64,000 nucleotides of DNA from the NCBI GenBank assembly GCA_035222895.1, contig JAVYIG010000407.1:248001-312000 (forward strand), in the 5' to 3' direction. The notes beneath the pieces were generated by a model. That model was given only the letters and a program-made list of their open reading frames with translations. It was not told the DNA's origin and did no database searches. Positions 1 to 12,354 of this stretch are shown here, one piece after another. The stretch's first letter is position 1; each line of letters starts with the position of its first letter. The DNA is from Strongylocentrotus droebachiensis (Eukaryota > Echinodermata > Echinoidea > Camarodonta > Strongylocentrotidae). Position numbers and translations under genes: made by a program.

Positions 1-556
1 AAAGTGCTTACCTTGACCATAAACATTCAAAATGGCTGCCGTTTCGGTGGCAAACATTTAACAACTTCTTATCCATGGGTTTGGGAGAAATTTCAAGGTT
101 AAGGTAACCACTTTTGATTTGAAAAGTTGCATATTTGAATTTTTTATGTCAGAAAAAAAATATTATTAGACACTTAAATCATTAGAATCGGACTGTGTTG
201 GAGAATTTGACCACGAGTCTAAAGTGCATTGACCTTTTTGACCATAGCGCCCTCATTCAAGGTCGGAGGTATAACAAACTATACATTTTTGGAATCTTCA
301 TGACCAGACGAGTAATTTGATATGCATATTGACATGATTTGAATATATTTGAATTTTGACCCCTGTTTGAACTTTGTTTGGCCCCTCACGAAAAAAAAAA
401 ATCCTTTTTTTCATCATACATTTTCATGAACATAATATGGTTTGATACAATATTTTTAAGTGTACCGTATATCATTTTATACAGCTAATACACGAAATTA
501 AACAAATATATTGAATGCATAATTAACAGTCATTAGATGCAGAAGGGCTACAGAAA
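1..556. other. Upstream AT-rich DNA, no feature recognised
   Basis: No open frame with family resemblance and no clear repeat structure beyond a few short TTGACC-containing phrases. Nothing supportable as a gene. Confidence 0.5.
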
Positions 557-891
557 TTATGCTATGGTCACAAATCAGAGCAGCGACCGACCGATCAGTA
601 GCCTGCTCGGTCCCTGCTGGAATTAGGCATCGCTCAGCGATTAGGTCGGTGCCCGGGCGGCGACCGCCCAGGCACCGAGCGTATTTTGGTCGGCGAGTGA
701 ATAGTGAGCAGGCGCCGCCCAAATTTTAACTCCGCGCTAAAACTTCAGCGGCGACCGAGCGATCCCCTAAAAACGAGCGGTGCCTGGGCGGCCGCCGCTC
801 GGTGCCCGGGCAGCCCCCGGGCAGAATTGGTTAAAAACTCGCCGCTCGGCCGTCGAGCAGTCTACTTTTGGGTAATGTGACCATAGCATAA
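557..891. mobile_element. GC-rich foldback element
   Basis: The ends are inverted: TATGCTATGGTCACA at the left and its complement TGTGACCATAGCATA at the right, each next to TA, consistent with a TA target duplication. The interior is markedly GC-rich (GCCCGGGCGGCGACCG and inverted versions) in AT-rich surroundings. No transposase frame. Confidence 0.6.
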
Positions 892-1179
892 GCAAAGTAG
901 CTTGACGTGCCCGCAGCCCTCAACTTAGATACAACAATAAAAATTAAAAAGAGTGACTTGCAGAGAAGAAAAGGAAAGGGGAGAGAAGGAGCGTTGTTAA
1001 TAATACAACAAATCTCATACATCTGCTGATTGAATGCAGTTTCATTCATGAATGGCTAAACGATGCTAGGTCATGGACGATTACACATCATTGTTGAATA
1101 TACATGTATAGTCAATGTACACACGAACATGAATACAGTAAAATTACACACGACAGGATTAATACTTGGACAATAACAT

Positions 1180-2385
1180 AGTTTAAACTGCCTTCTTAAA
1201 AGAATACAATGTCCTAAGGTTTCTTATTACAATGGCAGAGAGTTCCAGATGTCTGGGCCGGCGTGTCTAATGGATTTGAGAGCCAATGCGGTTTTTGGAT
1301 TTCTTAAATGGAATTTTTCAGTTTGCCTTGAGGGTAAGAGTGGATGGTTTTATTCAAATTAAACAATGGGAGCAAGTATGAAGGTAATAGACCATTTTGT
1401 AAGCAAAACATGAAAAGTGCTATTTGTAGAATATTTATATCATCAGCTTTTAGAGTTTTTAGTTTTGAAAACAAGGGATTGGTGTGGTCGCGATAGGAAG
1501 AATCAGTACATATACGCATAGCTTTCTTTTGTAACAGTAAAATGGCGTCAACGTTGCTTTTCGAATTTGCTCATATAATGTTACAATATGAAATATAAGG
1601 CAGTATTAAGGAATTATGTAACATAAATAAGATATTTGAAGGGACAACATATTTCAATTTACAGAGAATACCAATATTTCGTGAAACAGTATTAGAAATA
1701 TATTGCACATGATTATTCCATCTCAGATTTTCATAGATCAAAACACCAAGTAATTTTGTGCTATCCTTTTTTTTCAATAATTCACCATCCAAAGTAATTT
1801 AAATGCCAGGAATATCATTTTTTTTCTGTTCTGAAAGTATATATAGTTTGTTTTCTTTAAATTAAGAGACAGTTTATTACTTCTAAACCATTTTGATAAT
1901 TTTGGTAATTCAGCGTTAATATTTCTTAAAAGAATCTGAAAATCTGAATTGGAAAAAAATGCATTGGTGTCATCAGCGAATAAAATATACTTTAGTGCAT
2001 TTGATGAATTATAAATATCATTTACATATATCAGAAATAACAAAGGTCCGATTTTGATAATTTTGGTAATTCAGCGTTAATATTTCTTAAAAGAATCTGA
2101 AAATCTGAATTGGAAAAAAATGCTTTGGTGTCATCAGCGAATAAAATATACTTTAGTGCATTTGATGAATTATAAATATCATTTACATATATCAGAAATA
2201 AAGGTCCGAGGATTGACCCTTGTGGCACTCCACATGTAATAGATATTAATTCTGATTTATTTGAATCATAAAATACATATTGTTTTCTATTTGTTAAATA
2301 ATTTGTATATGGGCAAAGAATTGTTAAATTTAATTTACGAAATGTACAGAAATATAAGTAAAAATTAAAGTTTAAAATTTTAAGT
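1180..2385 (-). mobile_element. Non-LTR retrotransposon (CR1/Jockey-like) reverse transcriptase remnant
   Basis: Read on the reverse strand from 2385 downwards: TCGVPQGSILGPLF, then FLIYVNDIYNSS, ILFADDT (catalytic FADD motif), a thumb region with LPYISYCNI, and near 1210-1270 SIRHAGPDIWNSLPL, the typical C-terminal motif of CR1/L2/Jockey clades. The frame is broken in several places. A 161-bp tandem duplication falls on the YVNDIYNSS-FADDT part. Confidence 0.85.
1890..2213. repeat. 161-bp tandem duplication inside the LINE remnant
   Basis: The segment beginning ATTTTGATAATTTTGG at 1890 begins again at 2051 and the copies are almost identical to the GGTCCG end (a 3-base indel and one substitution seen). 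It duplicates the reverse-transcriptase part around FADDT, so it arose after insertion. Confidence 0.85.
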
Positions 2386-3720
2386 GGTCGTAATATTAGT
2401 GCAAATGTTCGCACTATCACAGACTTTATTGAATATACTGATGCTATAGATGCCCCTGGTTCAATAGTTTTTCTGGATTTCGAAAAAAGCTGTTGATAGG
2501 ATTGAGCATGCATATTTGTTTAAGTCTTTAGAACACTTTGATCTTGGCAAGAATTTTATTAATATTGTAAAAACCTTTTATAATCATAGATTTAGTTATG
2601 TTATAAACAATGGGTTTTTAACAAAGCCCTTCCCTATGAGCCGGGGTATTTTTCAAGGGTGCCCTATTTCACCTTATTTATTTGTTTTGGCAATTGAAAT
2701 TCTAGCTATTTCGTTAAGGGTTAGTCCTGATAATAAAGGAATTAAGATAGGTGAAGTGGAGAAAAAAAATTAGTTTATTTGCTGATGACACTATTTGTTT
2801 TTTGAATGGTGAAATAGATTCTTTTGTTAATTTGTTTGAGTTGTTACATTATTTTGAAAGTTTTTCAGGGTGTCGGATAAATGTGTCTAAGTCTGAGGCC
2901 ATACATATTGGCAGTTTAAAGAATAATGAAGAAAAAACTTTTGAAGAGAGAGGACTTACCTGGAGAAGTAAGACCTTGAAAGCACTGGGAGTAACATTCT
3001 CTGTATCAACTAAATCTTTGTATGAACTTAATTATCCCATGAAACTGAAAAAGATATCAGTTGTCAAATCTCTTTTATTGCTCCAGCTATTGTATTTGTT
3101 CTCTGTGATATGTATTGATGTTCCTAAATCTTTTTTTTTTAAGTTGAATAGTTTACTTTATAAATGTATATGGAGTAATGGTAACGATAGGGTGAAACGA
3201 GTTTTACTTTGTAATGTATATGAAGAAGGTGGCCTCAAAATCACAGAAAATGGTTTGGGTGCAAAATATTTTGGATGATAGTTATGTGAGTACTTGGAAA
3301 TCCATAGAAATAGAAATGCTTAAATTGTTTCATAATGATCTATATATGCTCTGGAAAGCAGAAGCTCCTTTAAGTATACTACACAAATTGAAAAATTGTC
3401 AATTGGTTGAAACTTTGAAAGTCTGGTATGAATACAGATTTTTAGTTGTAAAAGAATTGAACTAAGATACTTATCACATGCAGGATTATATTTGGTATAA
3501 CAAAAATGTGAGTTTAAGGCATAGACATTGTTTTTATTATCATGCATGGTATGAGAGAGGGATTTTATCTGACTCTCATTTGTAATATGGTTTCCTTTCT
3601 TTTGTAAAAATGAAACAGAAAATTGAATATAAAATAGCAGAGAAGAAAGATAAACTGAGCTCCCACATTAGGAAATGGTCAATTTCTTTCCTGTAGAATT
3701 TTGGTCCCCTGGTATTTAAT
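2386..3720 (+). mobile_element. L1/Tx1-like LINE reverse transcriptase remnant
   Basis: Conceptual reading across frameshifts: GRNISANVRTITDFIEYT, SIVFLDFEKAVDRIEH, FKSLEHFDLGKNFINIVK, IFQGCPISPYLFVLAIEIL, ISLFADDTICFL, INVSKSEAIHIG. The GCP[IL]SPYLF and L-FADDT motifs with NVSKSE belong to the L1 group of non-LTR retrotransposons. It abuts, head to head, an oppositely oriented CR1-like remnant at about 2385. 5' end missing. Confidence 0.85.
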
Positions 3721-4035
3721 AAATTGTTATACTTCCTTATTGTCAATTATGTTATTATATTGTTAATATTACTGTATTTCAGTGGAGCCTCTCATTGACG
3801 AGTCCAGTCTCGGTTTTCTTACATGATATACAACCTTGAAGCATGTCAGGGTGAGCTTTACATATGTACAAATGTAACTGACTAGAGTGAGGCATTTGTG
3901 TTGTGCTGTTTTGTGTTGTATGACTCCTGTGTTGTACCGTGTTCTGTATACATCCATTTACTTTATTTATATGTTATTACTGTATGCGATGTCGTTGAGT
4001 TTTATTTTCAATAGATACAAAAAATACAAAAAAAA
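3721..4035. other. Unassigned sequence between LINE remnants
   Basis: AT-rich, with TGTGTTGTRYNGTGTT-like phrases (3895-3945). No gene or clear repeat ends seen. Confidence 0.4.
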
Positions 4036-4039
4036 GTAT

Positions 4040-4218
4040 AGTGTATGGTCAAGAGTGTCAAATGCCTTGCTCAGATTCATGAATACTCCAATAACATGCT
4101 TATGATCAGCTAAGGCATTTGACACTCTATCAAATAATTGTAACAATGCTAACTCCGCTGAATGAAATTTTCTAAAACCATATTGACTTTCAAACCTTTG
4201 TTCCCAGAGATTGGTCAC
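4040..4218 (-). mobile_element. Short LINE reverse-transcriptase fragment
   Basis: Reverse-strand reading SQYGFRKFHSAELALLQL then FMNLSKAFDTLDH matches the YGFR-x-x-x-S[TA] and DLSKAFDT[VIL][DN]H motifs at the N-terminal part of CR1/Jockey-type reverse transcriptases. Only this fragment remains. Confidence 0.8.
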
Positions 4219-4224
4219 GGGACC

Positions 4225-4519
4225 TACAGCTAGGCTGGTCTCCTACTACAAATTATGGAAATGCAAGCATTACTTTAAACAAACAAAACATTGTTATTTA
4301 TGGCTCATTTTTCCTGATTGAGGTGTCATATGACAGGGCAGATAATGAAATTTCTAGAAATGTAATTTTCTCTTTGAAATTCAGATTCGCCACAAATGAC
4401 TTTCTGGTACCCTCTCCTCACATTTTTTTAAATCACTCATTAAATTATAATTGTGATTAAGTTATGATAAAACATCGATGATTCTCGCTTTCGTTTTTTC
4501 TGGGACGCACTGTATATAC
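4225..4519 (+). mobile_element. Partial mariner-like MITE, same family as 38403-39050
   Basis: Shares long stretches with the element at 38700-39050, for example ATGGAAATGCAAGCATTACTT and GATTGAGGTGTCATATGA, and ends in the same TTTTTTCTGGGACGCACTG followed by TATATA. The left end is missing. Confidence 0.75.
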
Positions 4520-6366
4520 ACATGCTAATCAAGATATCCAGTAAGTCTAATACAACGTTCTATAGGTATTGAAAAAAGCCTGTTCTGAATTCATATGCGA
4601 TCATGAACCTCACAATTGTACTTTAAATCTAACGCTGCCGAGGGCGCTATATGAATCCAATTGGAAAGGCGCTAACCATGCATTATAATACTTGTTGCGT
4701 TAACTGTGTGTGTCAACGAGTGAAGTTTAGATTTTAGATTACTATTACTACTATACTACAACATTGAAAAAAGGTATCAAATGGGGGTCACTAATGCTTG
4801 AAATTATAATCTTTGCAAGTTCGTTTAAGTGATCAAAGTGAGTGGAAGGTGTTATCATTACTGTATGCATGGAAATGGAAACGGAAATAATTATGCTATA
4901 ATACATTGATTAGTTGAGTGAGATAAAACGGGGTTTTATTTCAATTAAACTTAACCCAATGTAGGCCTATACATCTTTAAATATAGTGTTATTCATGTAA
5001 TACTTTCTGGTAGGGTCAAACTGTTGAAGGTGTTTGAAATGTACTTTGTACTATTGAATTATGTTATATATGATATTACTAGGGAGAGAGAGGAGGGGGC
5101 GATTTCTTCATTTGACAGGCCTGTAAACAGGAATATTGTGGAGGGGTAAAGGGGGGGGGGGGGGTGTTGGGTGGTCAGCATTCAAATTATTAGCCCATGG
5201 AGGCAAACCTTGCATAGAATATTTTGGAGGGACAGCAAGGAAAGCTCAAACATTTTTAAATCTTAGGGATTTTTTCCCGTTTTATTCTTAAACGTCTGAT
5301 CCGGGGTAGCTACGGCAAATTAAAATGTAGTAATGTTGAACTGAAAATCAATATTCTGTTGAGAAGGTCTGTGAAAGAGAATAACCCTATAAGCACATGG
5401 AAGTGTTTAGCTTTACAAAAAAAGAAAAAAGTGTATGGTTGCATTAAGGGTGTATATATTGCTTCATAACGTAACACGAGGGACGTGTCGAACTGATGAG
5501 TGGTCATTATGGAGACTGCGCTAGCCTAGAGAGAACCAATAAAAAATACTTCAATGAAATATGTCTTTTCAAACACGACTTTTCAGATTATTTCATAGGG
5601 ATGTGTAAAAATGCATTTAGTTATTGAAGTGGTGAGAGAGAGAGAGAGAGAGAGAGATGAAGGGGGAGAGAGAGAGGGTGGAGGGACATACTGACAGAGA
5701 GGTAGGGGAAGGGGGAAGAAAAGAAGGTGAGAGAAAAGAGAGGGGGATGGAGATACTTTTAATTATTGTATGATCATGATGATACAAGCACAATTTTTGA
5801 ACGCTAGTAGTTATAAAGGACATGTCGTTAACTAAGTATTTATTTTTCTGTTTTTATGACAGATTTGGAAATACCTTATTCACATGAAAGAAAGCTTTTT
5901 CATGAGGACGTACCCCCAGTATACATTATAATTATTCTTAAACTCGTATTATAACAACAAAAGAGAAAGACAAAATTCTTTAGTGTACGTAGGAAAATTA
6001 TCTTTAACGCTGGCATTCATCTCCTCTCCTTTTGATTTTCACTTCGAAGACTTGGGTCTCAAACGAAAACTCTTCATCCCGAAGCACCGGCATTTAAATA
6101 TTGCAGTTTTCATGTTTTAATTCCTTCATGAAAACGTTTTATTTACACGGTTTATATGCTGTCTATAACTACAATATCTTAATGATTAAAAATTCTTATG
6201 AAATATGAAAATGAGATTTCCGCTTCTGCGCACCGTATCTTTTGTCTCGTTATAAAACAATGTTTTGTGAGGGACTAATATTCAATAAAGGATTCAAGAT
6301 ATCTGGCATTTGATAGAAAACCAACTTCCTCACTTTGCGACATGTAACGGGAAAAGAGTTGGACAG
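4520..6366. other. Intergenic stretch without recognised genes
   Basis: Contains a G-run (5149-5164) and a GA microsatellite with purine-rich flank (5634-5750). Nothing else identifiable. Confidence 0.5.
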
Positions 6367-6369
6367 TAA

Positions 6370-7618
6370 AGCCCCCATCAGTCATACCAAACTAGTGCTC
6401 ACTACGTTCTGTAAAATGTTGCCAAACGGGCTCAAACTGTGAAAGGTGTAGTACAGTAGCAAATGTTAACGATCTGTGAAAAAACGTTATGGACGGGCTC
6501 GGACTGGCTTGGACGAGAAGTGAACTTTGAGCCTGTTCAAAATTGTCCCCGTCCAGCAATTAGACGGAGTGACAACGTACTTAAAACGAGATGGACGTAC
6601 TACGAACGGAATTGCCGTCCTTTGGTCCTACTAGTAACGTGTTACAACGTGACGTGATCGAGCATCAATTAGTAGTAGAGTATTGAACGGAAATGAGGAA
6701 TGGCAAGAACGCTCTGGGTTTTTATAGCCCTCGGTCCTATAGGGGCGCGTTCGAACGCCCAATAAACGAGATGAGGACGAGTTGAACTGACCCTGAATGG
6801 GATGGTCGGGTTACAAACTAGTCAGAACAGGTTGCAAACTATTTGGAATGGTCTGGACGTTTTGGGAACGAGGTAGAACTAGTTAAGAACTGGTTTAAAC
6901 TGATTACGGACGGGCTTGGACTGCTTGGAAATGGCCAATTTACCCGATCTGAACTTGATATGCACTGACTGTGGACGGGGTACAGACGAGATGTACCTAT
7001 TGAGGACTGTTAATGAATGATCTAGGATCGGGTCGTAGAAATTATTTACACATTCAACCCCGACCATAACTCGTTTTTAAGATTTTCTAGGACGGTTCTA
7101 GAACGTAGTGAGAACTAGTTTTGTGTGATGGGGGCTTATACCAGCGGCGGATCCAGGGGGCGGTGCGCCGGGGTCTCGGCCCCCTGGAAAAAACGTTTAA
7201 AAACACGTTAATTTTACTTTTTTGGGGAGATGTCCCCCCCCCCCTGAGTGCCAGGGGGGAGGGGGGGGGGGGGGGGGGTGCGATTTTCCAAATTTTCGAG
7301 GGGCAAAAAAAAATTAGTGCTCACTACCCCGAAAGTGCGGCAATTCCGTTCATAGTACGGCAATCAGTCCGTTTGTAGTACGTCCCCCTCTTTTTAATTA
7401 CGTTGTCACTCCGTCTAATTGCAGGACGGGGAATAATGTTAACAGGCTCAAAGTTCTAGAGCACAATTCTCGTTCGAGCCAGTCCGAACCCGTCCATGAA
7501 GTTCTTAAACATATTGTAAACAGTTGCTACTACGTTCAACTCCGTTTGCACACATTAGATCCCATTTGGCAACATTTACCAGAACGTAGTAAGAACTAGT
7601 TTGGTGTGATGGGGGGCT
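6370..7618. mobile_element. Long-arm foldback element, PIF/Harbinger-like TAA target duplication
   Basis: The ends are AGCCCCCATCA and TGATGGGGGGCT, flanked by TAA at 6367-6369 and 7619-7621. Inverted similarity runs about 250-270 bp inward on each side (for example GCAATTAGACGGAGTGACAA near 6557 and its complement near 7403). A further end-like sequence (GAACGTAGTGAGAACTAGTT then GATGGGGGCT) lies at 7101-7136, so the interior is itself compound. No transposase frame. Class assigned from the 3-bp TAA duplication only. Confidence 0.75.
7143..7310. mobile_element. Probable second element nested in the foldback
   Basis: Starts GCGGCGGATCCAGGGGG and contains GGCCCCCTGG, C9 and G-runs. It interrupts the space between the two arms of 6370-7618. 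Ends are not securely located. Confidence 0.4.
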
Positions 7619-8199
7619 TAAGGAAACAGACAACTTTGCAATCGCTTTCAGTTTTCAAATAAAAAAGGGTTCTTCTAATAATCAGCCACTAACAATAGTT
7701 TACGGGCTATATAAACATTTCTGAGGTGATATTGCGTAATATAGTGGGTGACGAGATCCCCTTAGTATCATTTTGTGTAGTTTCTCTTGAATTTTCTGCA
7801 AGCGACGTCTGAATTGAGCCAAGTAAACTAAAGTATGATATAAAGTTGCATTTCAATATCGGTCTGTTAACTAAATAGATGCGTTATTTCTCCATTTAAA
7901 ACAGCCAATGTCACAATCATTTTCCACCACTATATACGAAGAGGTATATTGGCATTTTTGGGGGTAATGTTTGTGCGCAAGCATAATGTTGTATAACTGC
8001 ACACATATGGTTTTCAGTTTCGCGGGCCTTCGGTCTACTGGGCTGTTACCCCGACTCCCCCCCCCCCGCATGCCTCCTTAGCCTTGACATACACGTATCA
8101 TTATTTCTTCCTTGTTTTTCTGGAAATATTTTTGTTTAGTTGAATTTTAATTTTTCTTTATTGTTGTTGTTGATTCTGTTGTGTCTGTTTCGTTTTGAT

Positions 8200-8625
8200 C
8201 TTGCTTTTGTTTCTTAGTTCAGCCGAAGTTTTACAACTGAGGGGGTATGATGAGATTGATTTTTGTTTTGTTAAGAAAATAATTACCACCATTTGTGTAC
8301 CTCTTTGTTCAATTTTTAATTTGTGTTTTTCTAAAGGCCCTTTCCCCGATAAGCTTGAAATGGTGAAAGTCATTCCTGTACATAAAAATGGATCTCTAGA
8401 TGACATTTCAAATTATCGTCCCATTTTGGTTCCTCCTTTATTTGTGATGTGATTTGTAAGTGATGTTCGTATGAAAGGTTGTATTTTTTCTGTGCCCATG
8501 CAACATTTAACATAACAGTCAATATGGTTTCGTAAGCCTGGTCACTCCGCATGGACGGTTCTTCTTGACTTTATTTATAAAGTTTCCAGTGCTATTAATT
8601 CCAGTCGTTATCAAGGCAACCGGGC
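8200..8625 (+). mobile_element. LINE fragment, N-terminal part of reverse transcriptase
   Basis: Forward reading FPDKLEMVKVIPVHKNGSLD then ISNYRPI, the start of CR1/Jockey reverse transcriptases, followed after a break by WFRKPGHSAWTVLLDFIYKV, the YGFRxxxS[TA] motif. Frameshifts separate the parts. Followed directly by an L1-like element. Confidence 0.82.
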
Positions 8626-8639
8626 CCGTATCAGACACG

Positions 8640-11600
8640 ATTCAACCTACGTATGATGAAAATCAGAAAGAACCACCAGCGAACACTCCTGCGCGAGATG
8701 AAGATGTTTGGTGACGTTATCATCGATGCTTCGAGCGATAGCGATAGTGAATATTCAGCCCTGTCAGCTGAAAATCAAACCCCACCCCCCAAAAAACGCA
8801 ACAGCAAAACAACAGAAATCTGCAAAAAGAATACAGAAAACAACAACGAAAGCTCGGAAGAAGTAAGTGAACTAAGATGTTCATTCGTTATAGTTACAAG
8901 AATACTGACAAGCGAAAAAAAAATCATGAGAGAAACGATATCGTATATCAGGAACAAAATATTCTCGCGAATTGACTAATGGATAAAAAAAAATCTCCAT
9001 TTTCTGTCCCTAAATGTGAGGAGCTTGCGAGACAAACTGACACGAAACAAGATATTTTATAACCAAAAGTGTGATGTAGTTTTTCTACAGAAGACATTTC
9101 TGTCATCTGAACTAGAGTCAACTAGAGTTTCTGAATGGAATGGTAAATGTATAGATTTAATCATGGATCAAAACACGCAAAAGGTCATTGTTGCAATTTT
9201 ACTAAGTAATATTTAATTTGAGTTATTAGACACATATTAAAAAAATAAAAACAGGTGTCATAAATGTATTCCTCGCCATGGAAAACCCTGGAAAAATCGT
9301 ATTATCCATGCTTTTAGGCTTCCTGGATTAAGATTAGCAACATTATTACATATTGCACATATATGCTAATTAGACTAATTAAGCTATTTATACTACATCT
9401 ACATGGAAAATCTTCTCATGAATTATAGTGTAGTCTTTCAAGAGTGATTTACAATGTTGCCTTGCACCATTTTCAGGCTTTCTACGCTGACTGACAATTT
9501 AATCCATATGTTACTTAGCTCATTATGCTAATTATGCTTTTTAAGACGATTGCATTACTTAAAAATAAGAACTGGTGTCATTAATGAATTTCTCGTTATA
9601 GAAAACCATAGAAAAGTCGTATTATCCATGTTTTCAGGCTTCCTGGATTAAGATTAGCGACATTCTTACATATTGCACATCATGCTAGTTATATGATTAT
9701 GCTAATTAGGCTATTACAAAAAATGCCCAAGGTTGCCAAGCTGGCAACCAAGCTGAATTTACTTCGTTACCCATCTAGAACACGAATCCACAAAAAACCT
9801 TGTACTTAACAACTTTTCCAGGTCATATACATGGTATATGGTACCGTCTACTGGACTAGCAAGGGGTAAGAAAGGAATGCCCATTGTCTTCTTTACTTTT
9901 CGTTATTGTAGCTGAATTTCTAGCATGTAAGATCCGATAAAACGAAGATATAAAAGAAATTGATATATTATGTTCTGCATTGTCCGAATTGAAAGTGTCT
10001 CAATTTGCAGATGACACAACCATTTTTGTAAATAGTTCAGAATCATTGATTAAGGTTATGGAAGAGGTCCGAAATTTTGGAGCACTGGCAGGTCCTCAAG
10101 TAAATTGGGATAAGACTAAAATAATAAAGATCAATACAGATTATGCGAATGGAGAATGTGGGGAAAGTACTGAACAACCAATAAAATATTTGTGAATGTA
10201 TATCGGGAAAAATTAAAGGGAAACGAATGTTTAATTTTGGATGAAAAAAAAGAAAAGAAAAAACAAAATCGAAAAAATTCAAAATATATTGAAAAACTGG
10301 AAACAGAGAATATTAACGTTTTATAGTAAAGTGGTTGTTAATAAAGCCTTAATCGTTTCACAAACTGTTTATACGGCAACCGTAGTACCTGCTTCTAATT
10401 TTGTTATTTATTCATTGAATAAAAGTATATATGCTTTTCTTTGGAGTTCAAAAAGAGAAAGAGTGAAAAGAAATGTCTGATAAATAAACAGTTATATGGT
10501 GGTCTTGATAAGGTAGACATGGAATCGAAAATAAATTCTTCGTATTTATCTTGGATATGCAAATTATTGGATGAACAAACTGGTAGATAGAAATCATTAT
10601 TCAGATATTGGATTGACAGGATTGAAATTTTTCCAGATATCTTACGTTATAATTGAATAAGAAAGATATACAAATGCTGTTTATACAAAATGGAATGTCA
10701 GATTTTTATCAAAAATATTCTTGTTGCATGGTCAGAATTTAAATATCGAGGTTAAGTTGAGGTAATAGAAATAGAAGAGGACATAGTATGGACAAAAAGT
10801 CATTAGATTAAAAAAAATCTATACTATTATTTTCAAAGTGGTACGTAACTCGAATTTGTATAGTAAAGCACGTGATTACAAACGGTAGTTGGAAAGACTC
10901 GATTTTGTTAAATTGTAAAGTTGGTATTCATCAATTATTATTTGAGTTCGAATACGCCAAATTGAAGAAATGTTTCCTATGGTATTAGTTAAATAAATTA
11001 TACGTTCGAAAGAATGTTCAATTAAGTAGTAAACAAAACAATTCAAATTTGATAGAAGTAGCTACAGGAGATTTTGTTGATAATCTAGTTTCAAGACGAA
11101 ACATTATTATTTATCCCTCCTGAAACAAAAACTTGAAAAACCAATTGTTACACGTTAATTGGAATAATACTTGAATTTACCTTTTTATTTTAATTGGCAG
11201 AAAGTATTCAATTTTAAATTTTTAACAAAAAGGTGATAATAGGATAAAGCAAGTTAATTTTAAAGTATTGCATAATATATTTCCACCAAAACATATTTTA
11301 TGCAGATAGCGTATTATGGAAAATGACCAGTGTGATATATGTAAAGAAATTACTTTTCATGTCTTGTTAAAATGTAACGAGGTTAGAGTTTTTTGAAAAA
11401 TTATTGAAAACTTATATTATAATTACTTTCATGAACAAATAAATATTAATGAAAAAGCATTAGTTAAAGGTTATTTTATTGAAAAGAAGGAAAACTTTGT
11501 GATAAACTTCATGTTAATTTTAGGAGAATACATAATGTATATCCAACTTCGGTGTGATGCTAAAGAGTAAAATAGTAAAAGTCTGTTCATTAATTTAAAA
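8640..11600 (+). mobile_element. Degenerate L1/Tx1-like LINE, endonuclease to C-terminal zinc knuckle
   Basis: Order along the strand: a basic/acidic leader (SSDSDSEYSALSAENQTPPP at 8730-8790); endonuclease start FLSLNVRSLRDKLTRNKIFY with CDVVFLQKTF (9000-9110); interrupting direct repeats (9240-9720); KGCPLSSLLFVIVAEFLAC (9868-9930); QFADDTTIFVNSSE (9998-10040); GPQVNWDKTKIIKIN; KIEKIQNILKNWKQRILTFY (10264-10325); SIYAFLWSSKRERVKRN; and a CX2CX5HX4C knuckle CDICKEITFHVLLKC (11330-11375). Several stops and frameshifts make it dead. E in FLQET is replaced by K. Confidence 0.85.
9240..9722. repeat. Two direct repeats (~160 bp, 318 bp apart) interrupting the LINE
   Basis: The segment with TCCTGGATTAAGATTAGC at 9323 recurs at 9641, preceded in both by CGTATTATCCATG and followed by ACATATTGCACAT and ATGCTAATTAG. 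They lie between the endonuclease start and the reverse-transcriptase motifs, where catalytic sequence would be expected. Confidence 0.75.
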
Positions 11601-11814
11601 TTAAAACAACGATATTATATTGCAAATGAACAAAGTTTCTTATGGACGAACCACAAAGAAATTTTTCAAGAAATGTAAGGTTATAACTTTCTATTTCATT
11701 ACTTTTGTCTTTTTTTATTATGTTAAAATGTAAATTGATGTAAATATATATGAAATATGTGAAATAAAACACTTCGGTAAGAGAACAAGAAAAAAATTCC
11801 AAGCAATATGTGAT

Positions 11815-12340
11815 TGGTTTATTTTTTGATATCAGCTAAGCATTTGATACTTTAGTTTAGATCATGTTGTTAACTAATGAAAAATGATATGTTTACGGTA
11901 TACGTGGCATTTTATAGCAACTATTTAATAATTACTTATCAAATCGCTTTCAGTTTGTATCCATGGATAACAATAATTCTTCCTTAAACCTATTCGATGC
12001 AGAGTCAGGGGTCAATAAGGGGTCCTTTATTGAATTTTATGTATATTTGATATCTGCATTTCATCTGAATTATTACAGTTCATTTTAATTGCTGACGATA
12101 CCAGGGCTGTGTTTGAAAATATCTTCAACAATGAACTAGTAAATCTGTAATTGGTTGATCAATGACCGACTAGTTCTAAATAAAAAAAAGTAAGAAAACA
12201 ATTCATAATATTTTTCCCAAGAAAAGTGAAATTGCTAAAGAGAGTGTGGTAATTAATTACACTAATACCAATATTCAATGTGTCTCATCTTAGCAATTCT
12301 TAGGAGTGTATATTATCATGAACACATTGGTGTAATTTTT
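11815..12340 (+). mobile_element. LINE fragment (CR1/Jockey-like reverse transcriptase)
   Basis: With frameshifts the forward strand reads DISAKHLILxxxDH (a decayed DISKAFDTLDH), YLSNRFQFVSMDNNNSS, then an IADDTRAVFEN remnant of the FADDT motif and a LNLKKSK-like stretch. No intact frame. Confidence 0.65.
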
Positions 12341-12354
12341 TATCGTACAGCCGG

